From assembly GCF_029227915.1 (NCBI RefSeq), contig NC_079887.1:7440001-7504000 (forward strand): a DNA stretch of 64,000 bases, read 5' to 3'. A model generated the notes under the pieces. It was not told the origin of the DNA. It did no database searches and was given only the letters and a program-made list of their open reading frames with translations. A program made the translations under genes and the position numbers. The stretch is from Hydractinia symbiolongicarpus (lineage: Eukaryota; Cnidaria; Hydrozoa; Anthoathecata; Hydractiniidae). Shown here in pieces: positions 1 to 11,724 of this stretch (position 1 is the stretch's first letter; each line of letters starts with the position of its first letter).

Positions 1-143
1 AACACTTACTGAATACATACAACAGCTTTCGTCGCCATTACAATCCAACAAGTCAAAAACCAGTATGCTTTTACCGGGATCGACAGTCCGTAACAAGGAC
101 AGACATCCACGTATGCCACCCTTAATCTGTAAAAAGCATTCGA

Positions 144-262
144 CCACCCTCGTTCCCAGCGTTTTTTGCCATCTGGATAAGAGATGACGTCTCTGATTTA
201 AAAATATTTTTCGCCGTTATGCCTCGTATTAAAAAGGCAAAAAACACTGGGCACGAGGGTGG
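144..262. mobile_element. MITE with 27-bp terminal inverted repeats
   Basis: A 119-bp element. Its left end (144-170) reads CCACCCTCGTTCCCAG then a T-rich stretch ending in GCC. Its right end (236-262) is the reverse complement with two mismatches. There is no coding capacity. The CTCGTTCCCAG core recurs at about 6478 and 30285, so this is one member of a local MITE family. No clear target duplication is visible. The superfamily is not assigned. Confidence 0.75.
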
Positions 263-649
263 GTTAGCATCATCAAATTTTAAAAGAAGATACCATATAT
301 AAACTTTTAAGAGAAACGAGTGGCATATCGTATTGTAATTTTTTAATGTTTTTAGGACCTGGTTTTGAAGGAACTCGTCATGCTGTGTTAGAAATTGCAG
401 TAATCGACTCGCGGGAGTTTAACCACGTGTTACCTGTGTACCTGTTACCTTACCTATTTTACAGAACCAATTTAACTTGTGCGTAGAAACAATCCGAAAA
501 ATTGTTTAAATTCCGTTTTATCTTACTACAAGAGTTATTAAGGATTAAAGGTCATGTTTTGTGTTCCAGTCGTCAAAACTAATATTTCATTTTTTTTAAT
601 TTTATTTTTCGTCCGACAGTTCAACATGTCGTATCATATTTTATTTTAG

Positions 650-1069
650 GTGATGTGCTGTTTATACTACAAGGATACCGACCTTTTTCGCCGAGGCCGT
701 AAAATGTCTTTGTTCCGTGTCCGGCATAACCATTCTTGTCCCCAGAACTCTTTGAGAATAAAACCTCGAAACATTCGAGTTTATCCTAAAGAGCTCTGGG
801 GTCGAGAATGCGAAAAACTTCTATATCTGTTATACAGATCCATTCTCAATGGCAGAAATAAGGTCAAAGGGATGTCGATCGGAGACTTGTAACACTTTAT
901 GAGACACGTTGGTATTGATGGTAAAAGACAAAAGAAACCAAACTCTTCCTTAGCGAATCTTACGTTTTTTTAACAAGATGATTTGTTGGGCACAGCTGAA
1001 GTGGAAAAGAATCCACAATGGTGGGCTGATGCTGTATCGCATCCTTTTCCAACACCGTTCTGGGAATAA
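650..1069 (+). pseudogene. Decayed unrecognised coding stretch
   Basis: An open frame of 80 codons (650-892) is followed, after a shift and a stop, by further coding-like sequence. It includes a segment reading ...HVGIDGKRQKKPNSSLANL (about 898-965) and one reading GTAEVEKNPQWWADAVSHPF (about 988-1050) that ends FPTPFWE and a stop at 1069. The amino-acid composition and the Trp-rich tail look like a real but broken protein, probably from a repeat. I do not recognise the family. There is no start context or promoter to suggest it is expressed. Confidence 0.4.
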
Positions 1070-1149
1070 TATTTCGAGTCACTTTTTCCCGAATAATAAT
1101 TTTGTCCCTATTGAAATTTATAAAACTATATAATTTTCAGAAAAAAAGG

Positions 1150-1898
1150 TCTTTTCACTATTATTATTATTATTATTATTAAAAGACTATATTCTGGCAT
1201 ATCCATATACAAATATACATAGCTCTTCATCCAGAAAATTTTAAACAAGGAGATTAATAAAATTTAAAATATATGTATATATATACATTATGCTTACACT
1301 AAAAGAAATTTCTAATATATATTAAAAAAAATACTAATAATAATATTGTTAAAAGAAACGGACGAGAAAACAAAAACAAAAACAAAAACACAGAAGAGAA
1401 AGTGCGCGATTTGAGTAAGGAAAAGTCAATTAACGCATAACAACAGAATGATCCACAAAAATTTACTTAAATTTCTTTCAGTAAAAATAATTTTGTCTCT
1501 CTTTTAAATGTTATCAGTTTTTTAATCGAGCGAATGTCTTTAGGAAGTCGATTGAAAGACGTAGTTGTTACATCTTCGAAAGTGTTTTTGCGAAGTGATG
1601 TCTTTAATCGAATTTCGTCAGCATTTCGAAGAGTTCTTTTGTGAACAACAATTTCATTTTTCAAATACTTTGGCCAATTATTCTGATGAACACTTTTAAA
1701 GGCTGTGATCATCAAATGCCATTCTCGTCTTTGTTTAATAGGTAACCAACCTAAACGTGTTATATCTTCAGTATGGCTGTACTTATTCCATACAAAGCTG
1801 GCTGCACATATCATCACTTTATGCAGCTTTCGAATTTGGATGGCTGTTAATGGAATATAAACAGTGTCGTTAAAGTCTAATTTTGACAAGACTAGCAT
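1150..1898 (-). pseudogene. Non-LTR retrotransposon (CR1/L2-like) 3' fragment
   Basis: The minus frame 1898-1467 (143 codons) matches the region after the reverse transcriptase in CR1/L2/Jockey-type LINEs: a KLHKV...AASF block, then the hallmark LGWLPIKQRREWHLM (family consensus LHWLPVKQR), and near the end FNRLPKDIRSIKKLITFKRE (consensus WNSLP..IR...SL..FK). The reverse transcriptase core is absent, so this is a 5'-truncated or broken insertion. Downstream on the minus strand is AT-rich 3' sequence and an (AAT)n run (1158-1180), the kind of simple-repeat tail these LINEs end with. The family call rests on motif memory only. Confidence 0.7.
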
Positions 1899-1987
1899 TT
1901 CAGCTAATTGTTTTCGTCACTATGCGGGTAAGGTTTAAAAGGACAATGTTTAAGGAAAGACAACCAAAGCTCTTATTAATCATACTT

Positions 1988-2398
1988 TTATTTCTCATTC
2001 ACAATATCATAATCTTCTTCCAATAGGTCAGAAGTTTCACTTATAACAGCCAATTTCTTGTTTTTCCAGGGATGTTTTACCACCTCACTATCGAACTCGT
2101 TTTTATCCGAGGTTTCCATTATAATGAGTGCTTTCTTTTTTTTACCTGGCTTCACGACTTCACTTTTACCCTTGCCTTTTTCGAATTCGCATATTAGCAA
2201 AATCATTTTCTTCTCTGAGAATAATTCTTCTTCATCTTCTTTATTTCCATTGTATGCAGATGAATAGAGTATGGAAATGAATGCCTTTATTTTCGTATGA
2301 ATGATATATCTGGTACATATGCCTTTTATGGCAATAAAATCTGTAATCCGCCAGTTGTAATAAAGAAGGTCCATATTCTGTTGACTCGACGATTCCAT
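1988..2398 (-). CDS. Hypothetical 136-residue lysine/glutamate-rich ORF with internal repeat
   Basis: An open minus frame begins MESSSQQNMDLLYYNWRITD. It contains two copies of a roughly 25-residue unit (SEVVKPGKKKKALIIMETSD and SEVVKHPWKNKKLAVISETSD) and ends in an acidic tail. There is no signal peptide, membrane segment or known motif. The internal duplication argues for some coding history, but nothing proves expression, and it lies between a LINE fragment and a dead transposon. It could be a chance ORF over a duplicated stretch. Confidence 0.25.
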   Translation of the reverse strand: MESSSQQNMDLLYYNWRITDFIAIKGICTRYIIHTKIKAFISILYSSAYNGNKEDEEELFSEKKMILLICEFEKGKGKSEVVKPGKKKKALIIMETSDKNEFDSEVVKHPWKNKKLAVISETSDLLEEDYDIVNEK

Positions 2399-2828
2399 TA
2401 GTACTGCGATCCTCTTCTTTAAGGAAAAAATAAACGTGCCGAGAAATTTCCTGTAGAATATGTCTAACTTTTTTTTTTGTTAGTCAATCAATGTTCTAAA
2501 TGCGCAGCAATAAGGGTCATTTTTTTTTTGATTTCTCGTTAGTTTCAATCTCTACTACACGAACCTTGTCTCCAACTTTAGCCTGATCTCACTTTGTATT
2601 TTAGTAAACGTGATAACCACGTGCGGCAATTGTAGACTGAAAACTGTAAGGTATATTGACCTTCTCGAATTTATTATTGTGAATACTAAAGACACAATAT
2701 TAAAAGTTGAATGACACTGCAATCTCATTGTTAATGTTTATACTGTTTTTGTTTATGTCAATTTTAAAGTGAAAAGTGTATCTATAGCCTTATGAATCAT
2801 TCAAATAAATATTAGAATACATAAAGAT

Positions 2829-3930
2829 ATGGAGTTTCTTGAAGATGTAAGAAAGGAGATTGGAAAATATGCATTAACTTATGGAACTGCATCCGCCATA
2901 AAAAAAATCTTCCGCAAAAAGAACTTCAGTGAACAATTGGAAGAACAAGTACATAGAAAGCAGGTAATAAATATCGTGTTTAAAAGAATATGGAAGCTAA
3001 ACCTTGAGTTGGTTATAAGTTAAAGGTATCTCGATTGGAATACGTCAAACTTGTGCTGTGAGCAATAGAAGACAAATGCCAAACAAAGTCAAATAATCCT
3101 TATTTTTTACCTGAATATGGTGAAATCGCAGAGCTGACTAATTGGCGGGAAAGAGATGTTTTGTCTGATCTGAAGTGGTCGAAACGTAAGGCAACTACTG
3201 TAGAACCTTCTCCTCAATTTCTTGCCGAAGAAAAGTTTACTTTTCAGAGAGCAGTTACATATAAAACATCAACTTATGATATGCCAAACTACCTAGTATT
3301 AAATCTTGATCAAACACCGTTGTCTTGCGTATCCACAAACAAATACGCCTTTTTAAAGGTTCATAGAATGTCCCCATTAAAGATGTTGACGATAAAAGTC
3401 TAATAACAACAAGGCTTGCATTAAGTTCGACAGGAAAATTCTTACCTATGCAGTATCTTGAGGTAATGAAACAATGAAATGGATTACTAAAAGAGCAGCA
3501 TTCACTTGTTATAATGGATATATTTAGAGGACAGTATAATGATATTCTAAAAGAACTTTGCTCTAAAAATGCATGCGAGTTCGAGATCGTTACTCACAAC
3601 CTCACTAATAATTTTCAACCTTTAGATTTAAGTGTCAATAAGACAGTAAAAGTTTTTGTTCAACACCAGTATAATGATTGGTCTTCATATCAAGTTGCTC
3701 GACAATTGAAAAATGTCATTGGACCGGCACATATCACAATACTCTCCTAAACTTTCTGATTTAAAACCCTCACACGCTGGTTGAATCGTAAATTTGTATA
3801 ATCAATGTAAACCGAAAAAGAGAACATAGTCAAAGGTTTTGAAGAAGCTGGTATCTGCGAAGCAATCAACGGTGCACAAAATGTTTTCGAAAGAGTAGAA
3901 AATCTCTTTAGGACACAAAACTAAACTCAT
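2829..3930 (+). pseudogene. Pogo/Tigger-like DDE transposase, broken
   Basis: Pieces of one Tc1/mariner-group pogo-type transposase lie in order on the plus strand, separated by stops and shifts. At 2829 an N-terminal helical region reads EIGKYALTYGTASAIKKIF. At about 3140-3400 there is DLKWSKRKATT, then YLVLNLDQTPLS (the first catalytic Asp context, usually NxDQTP). At 3514-3700 there is MDIFRGQ (second Asp), then FQPLDLSVN (the block before the last catalytic residue). Substrate would have been the element's own ends. The central part between the first and second Asp is deleted, so it is dead. Terminal repeats were not found; the degenerate AT-rich repeats after 3945 may be its 3' flank. 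Confidence 0.75.
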
Positions 3931-3944
3931 CGTCTGTACTTTAT

Positions 3945-4700
3945 ACAAAAAAAAATGACGAAATTTGAAAAAATCTTGTCCGTTTTAACCGGCGAAATTT
4001 TATAAACGACGAAATTTTATAACCGACTAAAATTTTGGCCGACGCAATTTTTCACCAAAATTGAATTTTCTATTTTACGTGTTTTTATTTGTGTTTGAAG
4101 TCAACAGACCCTTTTAAAGTTATATTTGAAGCCACAAAAAGAATATATTAGGAGGAAAGATAAGTTAACTAAAAATGAAGAAAAAAACACTTGTATTATT
4201 ATTGTTAGCAATTGTTTTGTCAAATAAAAGTAGAAAATCTAAAACACTGTTTTCTTTTGAAAAGGGGTTAAAACTTTGCGTCGGTTAATAGTGACAAAAT
4301 TTTAGAAAAGTTTTGTCTCTTTTCACCGGCGAAATTTTATAACCAACGAAAAATTTTAACCGAAAAAAATTTAATCGATAAGATATATTGTACAGGCCCG
4401 GTGATTAGCCCCCCAGTCCCCTCTTTTTTTGCCAAGAAGTGATTTAGGTTATCATGTGTTTTATTCAATTATTAATTGATTAATACATATATATGCTGTG
4501 TGCATGGGATTTTGTCATTGGTTTTGTCTTTTTGTCATTGGTTTTAGAAGTGCATATAAAATCTTACAGCTCAACAGCTCTTAGAAGGCTGGTTTTAAAA
4601 ATAAGTGTTTAGACTAAATTATTAGTCAGGCAAAATTTTAGTCGGGCAAAATTATTAGTCAGGAAAAATTATTAGTCGGACATAATCATTTACCCGACTT
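3945..4700. repeat. Degenerate short repeats with ACCGACGAAATTTTATAA-type core
   Basis: The motif CCGGCGAAATTTTATAA and its variants recur at about 3990, 4007 and 4330. A related GTCGG/GTCAGG plus caaaattAtTAGTC form recurs four times at 4620-4700. Similar GTCGG...TTAGTC words appear near 63,605-63,650. This looks like subterminal repeat DNA of an unidentified transposon. No coding is seen. Confidence 0.45.
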
Positions 4701-4785
4701 TGTTTTGTCCGTTAAGGTACTGGTGTCAACAATTTGTCGGAAGAATGACTCATTTGCTGTATTAGGCGGCAAAAGAATATGGGGC

Positions 4786-4962
4786 TGTTTATATGAGCCC
4801 GATTGGCCGGCTGGCCCGTTTACCGAGATCTCGCTTGTTCCTTATTTTTCTCATATTTTGCTCATCTGTTTATATGGTCAAACGGGCTGGCTCGGTAGGC
4901 GAGATCTCGTTTCTCAGAGGCGGGATCCCAGTAGGCGGGATGAACATTTTCTCATATAAACA
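4786..4962. repeat. Inverted-repeat element bounded by TGTTTATATGAG
   Basis: TGTTTATATGAG (4786-4797) and its exact inverse CTCATATAAACA (4951-4962) bound a segment that is much more GC-rich than its surroundings. Inside are GAGATCTCG palindromes (about 4825 and 4902) and repeated GGCGGGAT words. GGGCTAGCCCG lies just outside the right end. It looks like a MITE or foldback. Exact ends and target duplication are uncertain. Confidence 0.45.
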
Positions 4963-5052
4963 ATAACACAGCGGGCTAGCCCGCAGGCGAGATGGTTTGT
5001 TATGCTCAACTAATGATATCATTTGTTATGAAAAGATTTCTTTTGTTCTACA

Positions 5053-6241
<1,189 letters not shown>

Positions 6242-6469
6242 AAGAGGTAGGTATCAAAAGAGCGTCATGAAGACGAAAACTGGTTCAGTGTTGACCCAAA
6301 GCCATTGCCTAAATCTCACACAGTGAATTAGTCAGTATATTTGCTGTTTTAAACTGGTGCGTTATATTAATTCTACAATAATTTGAAGGAAGGATATTCA
6401 GTACCGATATAAGTGTGCATGTTTCTGTCTGTGGGTAAAGATAGCAGGTGCAAGAAGCGATGGGGAAAT

Positions 6470-6585
6470 CCCCCAACTCGTTCCCAGGGCATTTTGCCTT
6501 GTTGATATAAAGTTGATATCGGCGAAAATTGTTGGCCACTCCTTAATAACGGCTGAGGGGCCACAGCCCTGGAGACGGGGTCGGA
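6470..6585. mobile_element. MITE-like repeat, CTCGTTCCCAGGGC family
   Basis: The left part reads CTCGTTCCCAGGGCATTTTG (about 6478). The right part holds GGCCACAGCCCTGGAGACG, whose CCCTGG core inverts the left CCAGGG. Relatives lie at 144-262, 30283-30352 and 33765-33845. The last of these shares the right-hand segment TTGGCCACTCCnnAATAACGGCT. Non-coding. Confidence 0.55.
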
Positions 6586-6599
6586 AATCTCCGTGGACT

Positions 6600-9450
6600 T
6601 TGTCACTGGTTTACGACTAGTCTTTTAAAGTATCAAACAAGGTTGTTTCACGACAACGATATAGAATAAATCCTGTCTTAGGATCCTCCAACCAAATTAA
6701 ATGAGAAGGAGAAAAACACTCCGTTCGAGTGTTTGGATTAAAATTCAGAAGACGATTTCATTAATATGACACAAGAATTTCATTCCCTGACAAAATACAA
6801 AACTAATTATTTTAAATAAACTCTCTCCCTCTCCATTTAAAGATAGAAAATTAAATAAGGCAAGAGACCCTGGTAACGAGATGATAGAAGAGGCAAAAAA
6901 TGCCGTTTTTAAAAAGTAATTTGATGACTGTTTAAGTAAAGAACGAGCCTAAAGTTATAAACAAGGAATTGTTTAAATGAAACCAGGACAGGTAGCTAGA
7001 AGTACCGCAGTATTTTGGTCTTGATATGTAATTAATACTCTTTTATCTTTTTTATCATAGTTATAAATCTTGCGTAGCATGCTTGTTTTTTTTTTATTGC
7101 GTTACAATATTTTTATGCCACTTTAAATTTTACCGAAAAATGTCCATGTACTGCAAAATACGAAGTTTAGAAAATCTGATTTATAAAAATTCGTCTGGGG
7201 TTTCAATTTGGGATAATTTCTTGGCTTCAATAATATTTTTATTTTTATGCATATATAAATATATACATGAATTTTTGGACAGTGCAAAAAAAATCTATTT
7301 GTGCTAATGTATATTATTTTTTATGCAGTAGCTAGCTAGCTATTTTAGTGTATAGCTAGAGCATTAATTTTCACAAAGGTTCAAATTCTTTCACAAATTA
7401 CAAGAAAAAATTAAAAACTTTAGGTCAAAATATAAATGTGTGTTTTTTTATGTGAACAGTATATATATATACATGGTTTGAGAAAACTTGATTCACAAAA
7501 AACATTGTTACAGTAAGAGACTAAAAGACACTAGACACAGTAATAAAAGACACTAGTTTCTTAGTTTTTATCTTTCAATATCTAGTTTGTATGTTGAAAA
7601 AAAAAATTGGATTTGGGTACCACAAAATAACAGTGGCTGGGAAAGCTTTTTTAAGTATGTTTTTAAAAAATTTATAGCTATATATATGTTCTGTTTTTAC
7701 TTCTTGGTTGTGTAGCTATATGACTGAGCAACTGAAATTATCCAACATTGCAGACTAAAAAATAGAGAGGATCCGAAACCATAATAACATAGTTTTAAGA
7801 AATAAAGATAAATCTTTGTAAAATCAAAAAGAAACGCTAGTTTTGCTACAGTATGGGAACTTTTAAGTCATGAAGTTAGGTAGTTGGAAAGTTGGTAGCC
7901 AGTGAGTTAGTGAGTTACTACTATTGCTACTGACTAATTGGCGATACTGCTCTCCTTCTGTAGACCTGTACATTTAAAAACAATAATAGCTATTTAATAT
8001 ATAACTGCTAACTATAGTTGTCTGGTATTATGTAATTAAAATCTTTTTTTACTTTTTTTATTTTAAGTTCTGTCTACATTTTCAACTTTGAACTTTTATT
8101 AACTGGAAAGTGTGTTTATCTCTTTTATTTCGATATTCTCTATAAACCAAACTTTGTGGCAGTTAGAAACAATTAAATTAAGAAAAAAGCAGAAATTAAT
8201 TCTCTTCTGCATCATGTAAAGTGCTCAGGCAGAATTTTGTTTAGTATCATTTAGTGTTGAACACAATTTAACGTATCCTATAAAGAAATAATAAGCTCTA
8301 AGAAAGAGAGTAGATACGACTTTCAACCATAAAATTTAGCAACTCTTATATTCTCCCCTCAGCAATTACCTTAGTACCCAACTCCAAGAGTTGAAATTTA
8401 TACCTATTCTTGTTTTGTTAGGCTCATGTCATATGTACATGGTTAAAAATGTATAAATAACATACTGTGGCATTATTGAAACTTCTGTGCGTCAAAAAAA
8501 ACACTGGTATTCTGTGGTACCATGGTAGTCTGTGGTACTTCTACCTGAAAGCTAGAGATAGATTTGACGTGCATATTTTGCATGGCTAGCCTCAAAAATA
8601 TCTAGGGATATACCCTTTCTATTATTACCTGGAGGGGCCATGGCTTTGATGAGGAGTCCTGGAGTGCTCTTTTTAAGCTACGCAAACTCCCTAAGGGTCG
8701 GCGCCCTACCAGAAAACTCCCTGCAACATCCAGCTAGCAGGAGTTTCCAGTCATCTCTTATTAGGACGAGTCTAATTTATGATCTCCATATCCCCTTCCT
8801 TAATGTGAATAAGCTTGGGTACAACTGATGGGTGAAAATGAAACTGATTGGTAAAAAGGAAACAAAAACAAAAGAGATAGCTATAAATACCGTATATGGA
8901 ATTTTGCCTAATGTTGCCAAGTGATTTGTTGATACATGACAGTTTTCTATTTTTAACGGTGGGGTTTATCCTGGTTTTAGGTTGGGTTGCTTGGAATACA
9001 AATTAAACGTGTGATTGGTATGTTAATAAAAAATTTAGCTTCAAAATTTAACAAACATCGGACAAAATGAAACATTAAAATATGTTATATATTATATAGA
9101 TAATCGTACCAGATTGTCCAAGTATGAAACTGGATAAACATAAAATTGAATTTCGCAAAACACTTACTGACTTGGATAAGTTTATTTTCTCTGGTTGGCA
9201 AATTTAATGCAATAGTTGAAACCATTTACAAGTCCTTTTCTTAGGATATAACAATTATGATTAGACAGAAAACACGTCATTCACCTCATTTAACTTTTTC
9301 TACCTGATTTAAATTCCACTTCTGCATTTTCCACATCTGTACCCAGGTGATTCTCATAGCGCACCAGCAATACCAGAGCAGCGTTTATGTATATACCCAT
9401 GTTTTAGGCATTAGCACATGGCCACCTAACATTTTCTACCCTGATCGGTT
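6600..9450. other. Gene-free AT-rich stretch
   Basis: No credible gene, RNA gene or bounded repeat was recognised. Short AT microsatellites (TATATATATA at 7460 and 7680) and GCTAGCTAGC runs (7330) occur. The reading frame at 8640 has no family resemblance. Confidence 0.6.
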
Positions 9451-9454
9451 TTTT

Positions 9455-9990
9455 TAACATTTTCTACCCTTATGTACACCAACTTTTACTCTAAAGAACT
9501 GCCTATTTATTTTAACGCCTAACTTAGGGTTTGCATACATAGCTTGAATGGTCAGAACCACACATTTTTCAACACCAACCTTTCGCAATGCCCAGGTCAA
9601 CAAATGCAAAATTCAAATCCTTCTTTTTACCCAAGTGTATTTCGTGTAATTGACGTACTAGAATAAAAATTGTGTTAGTTATACTAAGACCAGTCATAAA
9701 GCCAAGTTGCCTACTGTTGATATCAATTTGTTTCCTGATGACAACTTCAATGACTCGTTCAACAACTGTCAAAACTTGTACCAGCAGTTTTAAACCTCTG
9801 TAATTGCTGCACTCGGTTGCATCCCCTTTCCCTTGAAAGCGATCGTAAGAAGGTAAAACATCGCCGTAGATCGTTTAAAAATGATAAAAACGGGATCAAA
9901 TATAGCCATAGTTGGTTTTGAAACTATACGTAGTTTTATCACCCCATTCAATGGAAGTGAGAAAGAAATGTCTAAAAATAGTTTCAAGCA
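9455..9990 (-). pseudogene. Non-LTR retrotransposon reverse transcriptase fragment
   Basis: Read on the minus strand across two short frames, the segment gives FKGKGDATECSNYRGLKLL, then a VVERVIEVVIRKQIDINSRQLGF block, then IFILVRQLHEIHLGKKKDLN and FAFVDLG. These are the finger and palm motifs before the catalytic domain in RTE-like LINE reverse transcriptases (consensus GFMPGRsTTDAIFIL..FAFVDLEKAFD). The FDRVP part is deleted. The frame then resumes with IQAMYANPKLGVKINRQFF and VGVHKG. The FADD catalytic box is not present. It is a dead fragment of an element 3-5 kb long when complete. Confidence 0.75.
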
Positions 9991-10386
9991 ATTACTTTAT
10001 CACTTTTTTTATTGTTTTGGGAGAACAATTCACTTCAGAATTCTTTTCTAAGTTCGTTTTAAAAGTTTTTTCTGCATTTATTTCAAAATAGTTTCGGAAT
10101 CGTTTCCCATTCATATCCCATTTGCTTCCACTTCATATCATTTTCAAGCTTAGAGTTTAAAATAAAATTCAATCGTTTCACAATTGTTTCAAATCATTTC
10201 ACCTTCATTTCATGAAACCATCCGTAAATGATTTTAGAAAATAATGATACAATCTCAAAGCGATCATAATCGTTTCAATTTGTATAAAACGTGTCCCTTA
10301 CATGCCTACGTTTCATAGTCTCTTCAATTCCCCCTCCACGCTTGCGCATAGATCCTACATTCAGAGTAGCTGTGAGTAGGCAGTGA

Positions 10387-10671
10387 GATTTTGCTTATTG
10401 TCAATCTAACCGACCCAAGAATGGCCCTACCGGTTGCAACACCAACACTAGATGCAGTGGCCCTGGTAAACTTGTTTCTATTGTTTGTGGACATGATCAT
10501 AAGTTTGAAGAAAAACTTTTACGAATGAATGCCCTTCCTATTTTCAACCTAGGCCAACCGGGATATGAGTCTCACCAAACTTATGGCCAACAATTAAGAC
10601 AAACACTAAATCAAGCCAAAAACCACTTCCAGTTCAAAACAATCAACAAGGGTATACATATTTTTGAATAG
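10387..10671 (+). pseudogene. Unrecognised ORF fragment without a start codon
   Basis: A 94-codon open frame carries GCNTNTRCSGPGKLVSIVCG, then HDHKFEEKLLRMNALPIFNL and a Gln/Asn-rich tail ending INKGIHIFE and a stop. The Cys and His spacing looks like protein-coding sequence, perhaps an exon or a repeat relic. No ATG, promoter or splice signals were established and no family is recognised. Confidence 0.25.
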
Positions 10672-10799
10672 GGCGGTAATACATTCGCCCCAATGCCAGA
10701 TCCCCATTTGCTTCAGCTAGTTTCAGTCACGCGGTCAAGGACTGACCTTCGGGGACGTGTGGTTGACTTAAGGATGGCATGCTCTCTTTTACGCAGGCA

Positions 10800-11190
10800 A
10801 TGCACACTTTTAATGTTCTGCTATCACCCTTCTTGACCGCCTATAAAGTCAATGCTGATAAAGTCATTGTAAAAATGCACTTAGGCAGAAGAACAATGGA
10901 AATGATATGTTATATGAATTTCGATATTGTCAGCAATGACACGTAGATGCTACAAGAATTATTTTTTAGAAACGAAGGGTTAAAGAAATTTAAAGGTAAA
11001 AAAAGAATGACATCACCTGTCTGTTCCCAAGACGTTTGGCCTCAAAGCACATTGTAATGGCTTCATTCATGTAAATTAGAGTTAAATTAATGATTTTGAC
11101 GTCAACACAACTAATGTTGGTCAATTACATTCCAGACATCCACTATTCCTGTCTCAGACACAGAGCAGTAAGATATAGCTATAATAGCTA
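10800..11190 (-). mobile_element. Degenerate Helitron-like relic
   Basis: Reverse orientation. It contains the family's landmarks in order: CACTTAGGCAGAAGAACAATGG (near the 3' side), TTTGGCCTCAAAGCACATTG, GGCTTCATTCATGTAAATTA, TTTTGACGTCAACAC and a CTGTCTCAGACACAG stretch near the 5' side. The same landmarks occur in the better copies at 27205-28663 and 57030-57568. Both termini are worn. Confidence 0.45.
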
Positions 11191-11199
11191 AAGCTAGCT

Positions 11200-11708
11200 A
11201 GATTTATACATTCTGTAAAAAAAATATTAGCATGCAGTTCCAATCGCTAAATTTAGAGCAGATATGTTTTCTTAAAATGGTATCCCACAACAGGTGCACA
11301 GGAAAATTTTGGTCATATTGTGCACCTGATTGTATGCGTCTCTGTTACTTGGGAGCTGTGTTATGACTATAAATATTTTTCATGTTATGACTAAAATGTG
11401 TTTTAAGGGTGATATTTTTCCAAGAGTTCGGTAACTTAACCTAACCTTAATGTTTTAAGCAATAATAGTTACAATAGACAAGACCTTGTAATGTCATGAT
11501 ATTGTATATTTGCCACATTGTTGTAATATTTTGTGTATTAGAATTACCAATATTGTTTGTTATTGTTGTCTTTCTGAGGATTGCAAATACTTTTTCTGTA
11601 AAGGGTATTGCAATGTGGTGTTTTATAACAGTGCATATTGAGTTTCTGAGCTAAGCTGGTCTGTATTTTTTGATATTGTCTGTTATTAATCCATATTTAT
11701 TCTTTCAG
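11200..11708. other. Upstream region of the RING gene
   Basis: No coding sequence. A pyrimidine tract and CAG (11701-11708) form a 3' splice site just before the start codon exon, so a non-coding first exon and the promoter must lie further upstream and were not located. Confidence 0.4.
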
Positions 11709-11724
11709 ATTTGTGAAGTGAAGT

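Noticed and set aside
8640-8828. 62-codon ORF with a GC-richer sequence
   Set aside because: No recognisable motif on either strand and no promoter or splice context.
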